Shown here piece after piece: positions 56,036 to 64,000 of a DNA stretch of 64,000 bases. This stretch comes from Allobosea sp. 117 (GTDB taxonomy: Bacteria; Pseudomonadota; Alphaproteobacteria; Rhizobiales; Xanthobacteraceae). Numbering within the stretch: the first letter of the stretch is position 1; each line of letters opens with the position of its first letter. Location of the stretch: assembly GCF_000702305.1 (NCBI RefSeq), contig NZ_JNLC01000011.1, positions 310,001-374,000 of the forward strand, written 5' to 3'. The translations under genes were made by a program, and so were the position numbers. The notes under the pieces were generated by a model, which was not told the origin of the DNA, ran no database searches, and saw only the letters and a list, made by a program, of their open reading frames with translations.

Positions 56036-56776
56036 TCACCCGCCCGCCGGCTGCGGCGCGAGCACGGGGTCGAGCACCGGCTCCAGCACCCGCAGCCGGG
56101 CGCGCTTGCGAGCCTGGACCGGCTTATAGACCTGCTTGGTCGCTTCCACCACATGCACCCCGGCGAAGGGCAGCGACAGCGTCGCCCCGGCGCGCTCCCA
56201 TGCCACCGCCGAGCGCAGGAACCAGGTGCGCGGCACCGGTGGGATGTACAGCGCCTCGCTCCAGCCGACCGGCGTGAACAGCGCCTCGCGCAGCAGGTTG
56301 GTGAGCTGGCTGCGCGAGAAGGGCCGGCCATGGCCGAAGGGCGTGGTGTCCGCCCGCGCCCAGACGCCGCGCCGGTTCGGCACCACGCAGAGCAGCCGCC
56401 CGCCCGGCGCCAGCACGCGCCAGACCTCCCGCAGCACCTCCTCGGCGTTGGGCGTCATCTCCAGAAGGTGCACGGCGATGACGCGGTCGATCACCCCGCC
56501 GGGCAGCGGCAGCTCGGTCTCGTCGACGAGGGCGGCGAGCGTCGGCGCGGCGGAAGGCCAGCGGGTGACGCCCTGCGCGCCCGGCATGAAGGCGAGCGCC
56601 CGCTCGCACTCCTCGCGGAACACGCCGAGATAGGGCGTCGCATAGCCGATGCCGAGCACCGAGAGGCCAGAGACGTCGTTGAAGCGCGCACGGATGGCGC
56701 GCCCCACCAGCCGGCGGGTGACCACGCCGAGCGGCTGGGCGTAGAAGCTGCGCAGGTCCACGACGTCGGGAAACAT
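56036..56776 (-). CDS. class I SAM-dependent methyltransferase
   Basis: 246 residues. The glycine-rich cofactor motif is SGLSVLGIGYATPYLGVFRE; VIDRVIAVHLLEMTPNAEEV and LREVWRVLAPGGRLLCVVPN complete the fold. The C-terminal Arg/Lys-rich tail ends PVLDPVLAPQPAGG. The substrate is unknown. It usually follows metXW in related genomes; here the toxin-antitoxin pair lies between. Confidence 0.9.
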   Translation of the reverse strand: MFPDVVDLRSFYAQPLGVVTRRLVGRAIRARFNDVSGLSVLGIGYATPYLGVFREECERALAFMPGAQGVTRWPSAAPTLAALVDETELPLPGGVIDRVIAVHLLEMTPNAEEVLREVWRVLAPGGRLLCVVPNRRGVWARADTTPFGHGRPFSRSQLTNLLREALFTPVGWSEALYIPPVPRTWFLRSAVAWERAGATLSLPFAGVHVVEATKQVYKPVQARKRARLRVLEPVLDPVLAPQPAGG

Positions 56777-56845
56777 GCGACGAGCTTATAGCGCGGCACG
56801 CGACGCCTTGAAATCACCACGCATCTGGGCCACATAGGCGCTGCG

Positions 56846-56864
56846 TGCGGATGTTCGATCCGCA
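56846..56864. other. hairpin in the 5' region of the DEAD-box gene
   Basis: TGCGGAT and ATCCGCA form a perfect 7-base stem with loop GTTCG, about 190 bases before the likely helicase start. The 278-base gap could be a long leader, as is common for cold-shock helicase mRNAs. No gene was seen in it. Confidence 0.4.
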
Positions 56865-57054
56865 TTCGGGGCCGCGTTGCTCGATTTCCGCTTCGGTTTT
56901 CGCCTCAAAGGCGCACCGCCGCAGTCTTCGGCCCCCATCATCCGATCGTCCATGACGTCCCAGGCCACGCGGGGTGTCTCTTGAACCCCCGCACCGCGGC
57001 GCGCCGGAGAAGCCGGCAGCGCCCGCGAACCGTGCCAATTTGAAAGAACGCTAC

Positions 57055-58806
57055 TTGACAACTTTTTCCGAGCTCGGCCTCGCCGAGCCCATTCTGAAGG
57101 CGCTTTCCGAAGCGAACCACGTCACCCCCACCCCGATCCAGGCCGAGGCGATCCCGCAGGTGCTCGCCGGCCGTGATCTCGTCGGCATCGCGCAGACCGG
57201 AACCGGCAAGACCGCCGCCTTCGCCCTGCCGATCCTCAACCATCTCGTCACCCACCGCCGCCGGCCCGAGCGCCGCACCGCCCGCGCGCTGGTGCTGAGC
57301 CCGACCCGCGAGCTCTCGGGGCAGATCCTCGACAGCTTCCGCCTCTACGGCAAGCATGTGCGGCCCTCGACCGCGCTCGCCATCGGTGGCGTGCCGCTCG
57401 GCCGTCAGGCGCGGGCGCTGATGAACGGCGTCGACGTGCTGGTGGCGACCCCCGGCCGCCTCGTCGATCTCATGGAGAACGATGCGGTGCGGCTGAACGA
57501 GGTCGAGGTCTTTGTCCTCGACGAGGCCGACCAGATGCTCGACATGGGCTTCATCCATGCCATCCGCGCCATCGTGGCGAAGCTGCCGTCGGTGCGGCGC
57601 AACCTGTTCTTCTCGGCCACCATGCCGAAGGAGATCGAGAAGCTCGCCGCCCAGTTGCTCACCGATCCCGTCCGCGTCGCGGTGACCCCGGTCGCCAAGA
57701 CCGCCGACAAGATCGACCAGCGGGTCATCCTCACCGACCGCAACGGCAAGCCCGGCCTGCTGGCCGAGGTGTTGTCCGACGAGGCCGTCGACCGCGCGCT
57801 GGTGTTCAGCCGCACCAAGCACGGCGCCGACCGGGTGGTGAAGGGCCTTGCCGCCGCCGGCATCGACGCCGAGGCGATCCACGGCAACAAGTCGCAGCCG
57901 CAGCGCGAGCGGGCGCTCGCCGCCTTCCGCGAAGGCAAGGTGAGGGTGCTGGTGGCGACCGACATCGCCGCGCGCGGCATCGACGTGCCGGGCGTCAGCC
58001 ATGTGGTGAACTACGACCTGCCGAACGTGCCGGAGAGCTATGTTCACCGCATCGGGCGCACCGCGCGCGCCGGCCGCGAGGGCATCGCCATCTCCTTCTG
58101 CGACGGCGAGGAGCGCGCCTTTCTCCGCGACATCGAGCGGCTGATCAAGATTTCGATCCCCTCGACCGACCGCCGCGGCGAATCGCGTGGCGAGCGTCGC
58201 CCGCCGCGCGCGGATGGCGAGAGCCGCGAGGGTGCCCCGCGTGAGGCCCGCGAGGGTGGTCGTCACGAGCGCCCCCGCCACGAAGGCGCGCGTCGTGAGG
58301 ATGGACGTCACGGCGGCGGTCGCTTCGGCGGCGAAGGCCGCGGTGAGCGCCCGGCCGGCGATCGTCCGCGCCAGGATCGTCCCCATAGCGACCGCCCCTA
58401 CGGTGATCGTCCGCGCAGCGATCGCCCCTTCGGCGAGCGCGTGCCTGGTGAGCGTCCGCATGGTGAGGAACGTCGTGACGGCGAGCGGCATCACCGCTCC
58501 GGTCCGCCGCGCGGTCCGCGTCCGGCCGGTGAGGCGGGCGAGGGGCGTGCGGAGCATCGCGGGCCGCGTTCCGGTCCTCGGCCCGAGCATCGCTCCGGCG
58601 AGGTGCGCGGCGAACATCGCGGTCACGATGGCCGTCATGAGGGCCGGGCCGGCGAGCATCGCGGCAACGATCATCGCGGCGGCGAGCGCTCGCAGGAGCG
58701 CGGCGGCGAGATGGGCGGGCTGCGCTTCATGCAGCCGGGCCGCGCCGACGCCCGCAAGGCCCCGCGTCGCGAGGGCTTCCGCGGCAACCGCCGTCCGGCG
58801 AACTGA
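57055..58806 (+). CDS. DEAD-box RNA helicase with long basic low-complexity tail
   Basis: 583 residues from a TTG at 57055 (MTTFSELGLAEPILKAL, the family-like start). A GTG at 56974 would add 27 residues. Motifs: Q-motif TPTPIQAEAIP, I AQTGTGKT, Ia PTRELSGQ, II VLDEADQMLDMGF, III FSATMP, V VATDIAARGIDVPG, VI YVHRIGRTARAG. After about residue 365 the protein is almost wholly Arg/Gly/His/Glu/Pro in imperfect repeats such as GDRP, RSDRP and EHRG, for about 215 residues. Such tails bind RNA and can drive condensation. Upstream of infA, as in many relatives. Confidence 0.94.
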   Translation: MTTFSELGLAEPILKALSEANHVTPTPIQAEAIPQVLAGRDLVGIAQTGTGKTAAFALPILNHLVTHRRRPERRTARALVLSPTRELSGQILDSFRLYGKHVRPSTALAIGGVPLGRQARALMNGVDVLVATPGRLVDLMENDAVRLNEVEVFVLDEADQMLDMGFIHAIRAIVAKLPSVRRNLFFSATMPKEIEKLAAQLLTDPVRVAVTPVAKTADKIDQRVILTDRNGKPGLLAEVLSDEAVDRALVFSRTKHGADRVVKGLAAAGIDAEAIHGNKSQPQRERALAAFREGKVRVLVATDIAARGIDVPGVSHVVNYDLPNVPESYVHRIGRTARAGREGIAISFCDGEERAFLRDIERLIKISIPSTDRRGESRGERRPPRADGESREGAPREAREGGRHERPRHEGARREDGRHGGGRFGGEGRGERPAGDRPRQDRPHSDRPYGDRPRSDRPFGERVPGERPHGEERRDGERHHRSGPPRGPRPAGEAGEGRAEHRGPRSGPRPEHRSGEVRGEHRGHDGRHEGRAGEHRGNDHRGGERSQERGGEMGGLRFMQPGRADARKAPRREGFRGNRRPAN

Positions 58807-58825
58807 CCTGCGCTTCGCGCGAGAC

Positions 58826-58860
58826 AAAAAGCTGCCGCGGGAGTATGTCCCTGCGGCAGC
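58826..58860 (-). terminator. hairpin between helicase gene and infA
   Basis: GCTGCCGC (58831-58838) pairs with GCGGCAGC (58853-58860); inner GGGA pairs with TCCC and one T bulges. On the minus strand TTTTT follows. On the plus strand no T-run follows, so as a helicase terminator it would be weak. No minus-strand gene ends nearby. Confidence 0.4.
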
Positions 58861-59002
58861 CGACCAAGCCCCGGCCGCGTTCGTCGCGCGGTTGGCGGCT
58901 CAGGAATGGACAAGTGCGGCGCGGCGCGGCAAAGGACGTTCCCCGATAGGGGCGGAACGCTTGCGGCGCATCGCCGGCATCGCTGAGTGAGGAGAGCCAG
59001 GA

Positions 59003-59284
59003 ATGGCGAAAGAGGAACTGCTGGAGTTCGACGGCACGGTGACGGAAGTGCTCCCGGACGGGAACTTCCGCGTCGTGCTCGACAATGAGCATGAAATTCT
59101 CGCCTATGCGGCGGGCAAGATGAAGAAGAACCGCATCCGCACCATTGTCGGCGACCGCGTTGTCGTCGAGATGTCGCCCTACGACCTCGAGCGCGGGCGC
59201 ATCAACTTCCGCCACAAGACCGGTGGCCCGACCCCGCCGATCGGCTCCGGCCAGCGCCGCCCGCCTCCGGGCCGCCGCCGCTGA
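59003..59284 (+). CDS. infA: translation initiation factor IF-1
   Basis: 93 residues. The OB-fold is seen in [40 protein letters not shown], and [20 protein letters not shown]. The usual IF-1 is about 72 residues; here [10 protein letters not shown] and a Gly/Pro/Arg tail extend the C-terminus. It is probably a second IF-1, as found next to this helicase in related genomes. The ATG is preceded by GAGGAG. Confidence 0.94.
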   Translation: MAKEELLEFDGTVTEVLPDGNFRVVLDNEHEILAYAAGKMKKNRIRTIVGDRVVVEMSPYDLERGRINFRHKTGGPTPPIGSGQRRPPPGRRR

Positions 59285-59327
59285 GCGCGGCCTGCGGCCT
59301 CCCGCCTGTTTCCTTCCGATCCGGGAC

Positions 59328-60482
59328 CTACGCCTCGGCCGCTCCGGCGGCGAGCGTGCGGCGCTCCTTCGCGTAGCGCACCAGCGCCACGAAGCGATAG
59401 ATGCCGTGCACGAACTTGCCGTAGGGCATGGTGAAGAACAGCGCGAAGACGACGCCGAGATGCAGCGCCAGCAGCACGCCCATGGCCGGCGTGGCGCGCA
59501 GGGCGAGCAGCGCGAGGCCGGTGAGGCTGGTCAGGAACAGCATGCCGAGGAAGGCGACGTCCATGCCGAAGCGCGCCTCGTCCTGCATCGCCTTCTCGCG
59601 GCGGAACTTTGCCGCCAAGAGCCCGATCGGCCCGACGATGAGGCCGACGCCGCCCGCCGTGCCGAGCAGCACCGGCAGGTCCCAGATCGGGTAGGGCGCC
59701 TCGCGGCCGAGCAGGTAGTGATACAGCGTCGCCACCGAGGTCGCCGCGAAGCACAGCATGAAGCCGTAAAAGGTGAAATGGTGGTAGAGCCGGCGGTTGT
59801 CGTCCGGCTTCTCGCTCTCGTTCATGCAGCCGACCCCGCCGCCGTCGAGATAGCGTAGCTGCCCGGCATCCTTGATCGCCTGCCAGAGCGAGGGCGGATC
59901 GGCGATCTCGGCGCCCGGCGCGCCGATGTCGCGCCAGAAGGCGCACACACCGAGCACCAGCGCGACAATCGCATAGAGGAACACGCCGCCGAACAGGGCG
60001 GCCATCGCGTTGTGCGGCATCAGCCGGTAGAAGGCGCCCGGCCCGGTATGGGTGCCGAACAGCACGGCGGGATCGTGCCAGGCTATGAAGCCGAGGATGA
60101 AGGCGGCGACGCTGAGCGCGGCAACGAGGCTGATGGCGAGGCCGTTGCGGTCGAACATCGGGCGCAGCGCGGCGGGCCAGGCATAGGCGCGGTAGCTGTC
60201 GGCGCGCACCACCGCGAGGTTGCGCGGCACGTTGATGTCGAATTCGTGCGGCGGCGAGAACTGGCAGTCATAGTAGCAGGCGCCGCAGGAATGGCAGAGA
60301 TTGGCCAGATAGTTGAGGTCTCCGTCCGAGAAGGAGCGGCGCATCTCCATGGCCGGGAAGACCGCGCACAGGCCCTCGCAGTAGCGGCAGGAATTGCAGA
60401 CCGTCATCAGCCGGTCGGCTTCCTTCAGGGCGTTCGTGGCGTGGACCGGGTCAGCGGCGAGCATGGTGTCACTGGCGGGCAT
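59328..60482 (-). CDS. tcuB: tricarballylate utilization iron-sulfur membrane protein TcuB
   Basis: 384 residues. Two 4Fe-4S motifs lie near the N-terminus, CNSCRYCEGLC (29-39) and CHSCGACYYDC (63-73), followed by six or so membrane helices with histidines (LYHHFTFYGFMLCF, LYHYLLGREAPYPIW) suited to haem or quinone contact. TcuB re-oxidises the TcuA flavin and passes electrons to the quinone pool. Overlaps tcuA by 14 bases. Confidence 0.93.
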   Translation of the reverse strand: MPASDTMLAADPVHATNALKEADRLMTVCNSCRYCEGLCAVFPAMEMRRSFSDGDLNYLANLCHSCGACYYDCQFSPPHEFDINVPRNLAVVRADSYRAYAWPAALRPMFDRNGLAISLVAALSVAAFILGFIAWHDPAVLFGTHTGPGAFYRLMPHNAMAALFGGVFLYAIVALVLGVCAFWRDIGAPGAEIADPPSLWQAIKDAGQLRYLDGGGVGCMNESEKPDDNRRLYHHFTFYGFMLCFAATSVATLYHYLLGREAPYPIWDLPVLLGTAGGVGLIVGPIGLLAAKFRREKAMQDEARFGMDVAFLGMLFLTSLTGLALLALRATPAMGVLLALHLGVVFALFFTMPYGKFVHGIYRFVALVRYAKERRTLAAGAAEA

Positions 60483-61887
60483 TGTTGGCGGCCTCCCGGC
60501 CCGCGATGCGTCCGAAGACGGAGCCGATGGTCATGCCGATGCCGGCGGCGTAGCCCTTGCCGAGCACGTTGCCGGCCATGATCTCGCCGGCCGCGAACAT
60601 GTTCTCGGCCTTGCCGCCGTCGGCAAGCTGCATGCGGGCGTCGTGATCGACCCGCACGCCGAGATAGGTGAAGGTGATGCCGGGTCGCACCGGATAGGCG
60701 TAGAAGGGCGCGGTATCGAGCGGCCGCGCCCAGTGGGTCTTGGGCGGGCTCAGCCCCTCGGTGCGGCAGTCGTCGAGGATCTTGTCGTCGAAGGTGCCGG
60801 GCCGCACCGCGCCGTTGAACTCCGCCACCGTCGCGGCGAACTTGCCGGGATCGAGCTCGAGCTTGGCGGCGAGCTCGCGCAGGCTCGGCGCCTGCACCGG
60901 CGGATAGAGCGAGGGCATGAACAGCTTCAGCGACTTGGCGTCGAAGACGATGTAGGCGATCTGGTCGGGCTGGGCGGCGACCAGCCGGCCCCAGATGGCG
61001 TAGCGCTTCGGCCAGATGTCCTCGCCCTCGTCGTAGAAGCGCTCGCAGTTCTTGTTCACGACGATGCCGAACACCACGCAGTCGAGCCGGGTGATGATGC
61101 CGCCGTCGAATTTCGGCGCGCGGGCGTCGATCGCCACCGCGTGGCACTGCGTCGGGTCGCCGATCGACTGGACGCCCTTGCCGATCAGCATCTTCAGCAC
61201 CGTGCCCCGGTTATAGGGCGTGCCGCGGATGAGGAAGTTCTCGGCGATGTCGCCCCAGCCTTCCTTCAGCCACTCGATATTGGCCTCGAAGCCGCCGGCG
61301 GCAGCGACCAGCGTGGCCGCGCGCACCTTGAAGACCGCGCCGCCGTGGCGGACGGTGGCGGCGCGGAAGACCCCCTTATCGACATCGAGGTCGATCACCT
61401 CGGCGTCATAGGCGACCTCGACGCCGAGCCCCTCCGCCGTGCGGTAGAGCGCGTTCAGCATGGAGCGGCCGCCGCCGAGGAAGAAGGAATTGGTGCGCCC
61501 GAGGCTCAGCGTACCGCCGAGCGAGGGCTGGAAGCGCACCCCCTGCTCGACGATCCAGTGCAGCATCTCCTTCGACTCGTGGATCATGTGGCGGGCCAGT
61601 TCCTGGTCGGTCTGGCCGCCGGTGACGCGCATCAGGTCGTCGAAGAACTCCTCCTCGAAATAGGGGCCGGTGAGGATCTCGGTCGCAGCGTCGTGGGCGC
61701 AGCGCATGTTGCGGGTGTGGCGCGTATTGCCGCCGCGGTAGAAACGCGGAGCGCCCTCCAGAACCAGCACGCGGGCGCCGGAGCGCCGGGCGCTGATCGC
61801 CGCGCACAAGGCGGCGTTGCCGCCGCCGATGACGAGGACGTCCCATGGCCGGGCGAAGGCGGCGGGGGTGTCGATCATGGCCAGCAC
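60469..61887 (-). CDS. tcuA: FAD-dependent tricarballylate dehydrogenase TcuA
   Basis: 472-residue flavoprotein of the fumarate-reductase/succinate-dehydrogenase family. The FAD motif is VLVIGGGNAALCAAISARRS (18-37); GGNTRHTRNMRCAHDAATEI and the C-terminal FAAGEIMAGNVLGKGYAAGI fit the TcuA subgroup. It oxidises tricarballylate to cis-aconitate, or a related carboxylate. The first ATG gives two extra residues before MIDTP; either is possible. No transporter TcuC is adjacent. Confidence 0.9.
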   Translation of the reverse strand: MLAMIDTPAAFARPWDVLVIGGGNAALCAAISARRSGARVLVLEGAPRFYRGGNTRHTRNMRCAHDAATEILTGPYFEEEFFDDLMRVTGGQTDQELARHMIHESKEMLHWIVEQGVRFQPSLGGTLSLGRTNSFFLGGGRSMLNALYRTAEGLGVEVAYDAEVIDLDVDKGVFRAATVRHGGAVFKVRAATLVAAAGGFEANIEWLKEGWGDIAENFLIRGTPYNRGTVLKMLIGKGVQSIGDPTQCHAVAIDARAPKFDGGIITRLDCVVFGIVVNKNCERFYDEGEDIWPKRYAIWGRLVAAQPDQIAYIVFDAKSLKLFMPSLYPPVQAPSLRELAAKLELDPGKFAATVAEFNGAVRPGTFDDKILDDCRTEGLSPPKTHWARPLDTAPFYAYPVRPGITFTYLGVRVDHDARMQLADGGKAENMFAAGEIMAGNVLGKGYAAGIGMTIGSVFGRIAGREAANNARQ

Positions 61888-61941
61888 GGCTCACCTGTCT
61901 CGATGCGCGCACCGGGGTCGGTGCGGGGCGTTGGCATATTC

Positions 61942-61967
61942 GGATGCGAACGTATACAATCGCATCC
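61942..61967. promoter_or_regulatory. 26-base operator palindrome between tcuA and its regulator
   Basis: GGATGCGA (61942-61949) and TCGCATCC (61960-61967) are perfect 8-base arms around a 10-base centre containing GTATAC. Only two base pairs of the 26 are unmatched. It lies 55 bases upstream of the tcuA start and 122 before the GntR gene, as expected for a GntR-family site. Confidence 0.75.
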
Positions 61968-62088
61968 CAAACGATGCAATGCGTTTTACCGGTTCCAAAC
62001 TGAGCCCGCCGGCTTTGCGCGGAGCCGGGCTGATGTAGAAGCTGTGGCAGCGCGCCGCCGCGCGCGCCGGGAACAGGATCGCGCCGCG

Positions 62089-62790
62089 ATGAGCGAGAGC
62101 CGGATCAGGGAGAATGCCACAGCTCCGGCCGCCGGTTCGGCTCCGGGCTCGCAGGCGCCGCTCGGCGAGCGGGTCTACCTCGCCGTGCTCGACGCGGTGC
62201 GCAGCGGCGAGCTGAAGCCCGGTGACCGCGTGCGCGAGCAGGATATCGCCGAGCGGCTGGGAGTCAGCCGGACGCCGGTGCGCGAGGCGCTCGGCCGGTT
62301 GCTCGGCAAGGGCCTGCTTGAGCAGTCCGGTGGGCGGGGCCTGGTAGTGCGCACGCTCGCCGCCGGCGAGGTGGTCGACCTCTATGTGATGCGCGAGATC
62401 ATCGAAGGCGCGGCGGCGCGGCTCGCCGCCCAGCACGCCTCGGCCCCCGAGCTCGCCGCGCTCGCCGACGTGCATGCCCGCTTCGCCGCGTCGCGCGACG
62501 AGCGCGAGCTGGCGCGGCTGAACCGCCAGTTCCACGATTCGATCCACCGGGCGGCGCGCAACCCCTATCTCGACGCCGCGGCGCGCGAGCTTCAGGACAC
62601 CATCGCGCTGCTGACGGTGACCACCTTCAGCGTCGCCGGGCGGCCGGAGGAGGCGGTCGGCGAACATGCCGCGATCCTCGACGCCATCGCCGCGCGCGAC
62701 GCGGACCGCGCCGAGCAGCTCGCTCGCGCCCATATCCGCACGGCGCTGCGGGTGCGGCTCGGCCTCGTCGAGAGCGCAGCGCCACGTTGA
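62089..62790 (+). CDS. GntR-family (FCD) regulator of tcu genes
   Basis: 233 residues. The N-terminal winged helix is RSGELKPGDRVREQDIAERL, then GVSRTPVREALGRLLGKGLL; the C-terminal FCD domain has LYVMREIIEGAAARLAAQHA and the histidines in NRQFHDSIHRAARN and EHAAILDAIAA. Divergent from tcuA with a palindrome between, so it probably represses tcuAB in response to the substrate. The ATG has AGGA ten bases upstream. The classical TcuR is LysR-type, so this regulator differs. Confidence 0.92.
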   Translation: MSESRIRENATAPAAGSAPGSQAPLGERVYLAVLDAVRSGELKPGDRVREQDIAERLGVSRTPVREALGRLLGKGLLEQSGGRGLVVRTLAAGEVVDLYVMREIIEGAAARLAAQHASAPELAALADVHARFAASRDERELARLNRQFHDSIHRAARNPYLDAAARELQDTIALLTVTTFSVAGRPEEAVGEHAAILDAIAARDADRAEQLARAHIRTALRVRLGLVESAAPR

Positions 62791-62826
62791 ACGGCGGACG
62801 CCGCCGAATTCAGGCCGTGTCCGAAT

Positions 62827-64000
62827 TCAGGTTTCGACTGCCGGCAGGCGGATCTCCGCGACGGCGCCGCGCCCTAGGGCGGGCCGCAGCTCGAAGCTGC
62901 CGCCATGCAGCGCGGCGATGCGGCGCACGATCTCAAGGCCGATGCCGAGACCACCGGCGCGCTTGTAATAGCCGGTCCCGCCCGGCCTTTCCCCGGTGGC
63001 GGCCGGACCGCGGCCGTCGTCGTTGACGCGGATCAGCCCCGGCTCGGGCGCGGCGACCACGATGGCGACGCCGGGCCCGCCATGGCGCACGGCGTTCTCC
63101 ACCAGGTTGCGGACCGCATCCTTCAGCAGCGCGTCATGGCCGGACACCGTGCCGCCGGCACCCGCCTCCAGAGCGATGCTGGCGCCGTGCCCGTAGACCC
63201 AGCCGGCGATGGAGGCGACGACCTCCTCGAGCAGCGCGTCGAGCGCGATCGGCGCGCGCTCCGCGGTATCCACCGCCTCCAGCCGCGCCAGCGCGACGAT
63301 CTGGTCGACGAAGCGCGACAGCTCGGCGACCTCCTCCAGCGCCAAGCGCGCGCGGGGATGGTCGATGCGCTCCAGCTCGAGGCTGATGACGGCGAGCGGG
63401 GTGCGGATCTCGTGGGCGATCGCCGAGGTGAAGAGCTTCTGCGACTGCATCAACTCGCGCAGCCGCGCATAGGAGCGGTTCACCGCGCGGGCGAACTGCG
63501 CGATCTCGCGCGGCATGCCGTCGGTGTCGAACGCCGCATGCGATGCCGCCGGGTCGAGCCGGTCGGCCTCGGCGGCGGCCGCGGCCACCGGCGCCAGCGC
63601 GGAGCGGATCGACAGCAGCGTGGCGCCGAGCACGAAGACGAGCGTCAGGCTCATCGGCACCACCATGTGGGCGATCGCCTCGTCCGCCAGCACGCCCCAG
63701 ACGGCGTGCTCGGGGTCGCCGCCGATGGCGACCTCGATGAAGACGATATGGCCTCCGGTGGCGATGGTCTGGCCGCCGGCGAAGGAGAGCGCGGGGCCGG
63801 CCGGCAGGTTGCGCAGCCAGAAGTCCGGCGGATTCACGTCAAGGGGGAGGAAATGCTCGGTGCAGGAGGCGTCGCACTGCGAGAACAGGATGACGCCGGA
63901 CGGCGTGCGCAGCCGCGCCACATAGCCGGAGCCCTCGTGCCCGTAGCGCTCGGCCAGCGCGGGCGGCAGCTCGTAGCCGAGGCGGCTTCCCTGCACCGTC
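62827..64000 (-). CDS. sensor histidine kinase (partial, N-terminus outside window)
   Basis: The frame runs to the window edge (at least 390 residues visible), so the N-terminus and first membrane helix are missing. Visible are a periplasmic sensor part with two cysteines (SQCDASCTEHF), a membrane helix (MSLTLVFVLGATLLSIRSAL), a HAMP-like linker, the H-box FTSAIAHEIRTPLAVISLEL, the N-box DAVRNLVENAVRHG, G1 NDDGRGP, and G2 GGLGIGLEIVRRIAALHGGS. Stimulus unknown; the response regulator is presumably outside the window. Convergent with the GntR gene. Confidence 0.92.
   Translation of the reverse strand, partial: TVQGSRLGYELPPALAERYGHEGSGYVARLRTPSGVILFSQCDASCTEHFLPLDVNPPDFWLRNLPAGPALSFAGGQTIATGGHIVFIEVAIGGDPEHAVWGVLADEAIAHMVVPMSLTLVFVLGATLLSIRSALAPVAAAAAEADRLDPAASHAAFDTDGMPREIAQFARAVNRSYARLRELMQSQKLFTSAIAHEIRTPLAVISLELERIDHPRARLALEEVAELSRFVDQIVALARLEAVDTAERAPIALDALLEEVVASIAGWVYGHGASIALEAGAGGTVSGHDALLKDAVRNLVENAVRHGGPGVAIVVAAPEPGLIRVNDDGRGPAATGERPGGTGYYKRAGGLGIGLEIVRRIAALHGGSFELRPALGRGAVAEIRLPAVET

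Noticed and set aside
58826-58860. Strong terminator for the helicase gene
   Set aside because: The T-run is on the minus-strand side only; kept as a low-confidence hairpin.

Overview
The window is high-GC, gene-dense chromosomal DNA with short intergenic gaps. Its gene content and order match an alphaproteobacterium of the order Hyphomicrobiales (Rhizobiales). The blocks that suggest this are DUF4175-lysA-lptM, xth-lolA-ftsK-aminotransferase-amtB-glnK-tesB-ubiH, proA-nadD-rsfS-rlmH-envC-ctpA-rppH, TspO-twinTM-cobalamin adenosyltransferase-etfBA-hydroxyacyl-CoA dehydrogenase, ftsEX-YdcF-gamma-glutamylcyclotransferase-DUF2125-tyrC-hisC-chorismate mutase-metX-metW, and a DEAD-box helicase with a second infA. 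A methylsuccinyl-CoA dehydrogenase-like gene points to an ethylmalonyl-CoA pathway. A Xanthobacteraceae-type genome (Ancylobacter/Starkeya/Xanthobacter) fits, but that placement is inference.

Layout. 1-5.4 kb: 3' part of a DUF4175 membrane protein, lysine synthesis (lysA), LPS-translocon lipoprotein lptM, exonuclease III and lolA. 5.6-14.1 kb: ftsK, an aminotransferase, the ammonium module glnK-amtB with a sigma-54-like promoter, tesB and a UbiH-type hydroxylase. 14.1-19.6 kb: small housekeeping and accessory genes (UPF0434, GntR regulator, MBL hydrolase, gamma-Glu hydrolase, prolyl-tRNA deacylase-like, thioredoxin-TPR, Lon-N-domain protein). 19.6-24.9 kb: a TetR-controlled RND efflux operon with two operator copies. 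24.9-32 kb: rppH, a short membrane-anchored remnant, ctpA-envC, rlmH, rsfS, nadD, proA. 32-35 kb: a DMT exporter and a LysR/aldo-keto reductase pair. 35-45.4 kb: acyl-CoA metabolism (hydroxyacyl-CoA dehydrogenase, etfAB, Mcd, cobalamin adenosyltransferase) interleaved with a rhomboid protease, a proline-racemase-family enzyme, TspO, a host-attachment-type protein, a YihY/BrkB protein and hpt. 45.5-50.2 kb: ftsEX, YdcF, an unknown gene under a LexA-box-like motif, gamma-glutamylcyclotransferase and DUF2125. 50.2-56.8 kb: aromatic amino acid, histidine and methionine genes, then a Phd/ParE-type toxin-antitoxin pair. 57-64 kb: DEAD-box helicase, IF-1, a tricarballylate-type tcuAB/GntR locus and part of a sensor kinase.

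Most of the window is ordinary core genome. No phage, CRISPR array, tRNA, rRNA or intact insertion sequence was seen. The items most worth a second look are these: the LexA-box-like direct repeat at the start of an unknown gene; a deacetylase-locus protein that seems to keep only its N-terminal anchor; a Ser/Cys active-site variant in the proline racemase family; several near-perfect operator palindromes; and at least three families of palindromic intergenic repeats. One of these repeats forms the immediate 5' leader of a gene and another carries the stop codon of hpt.
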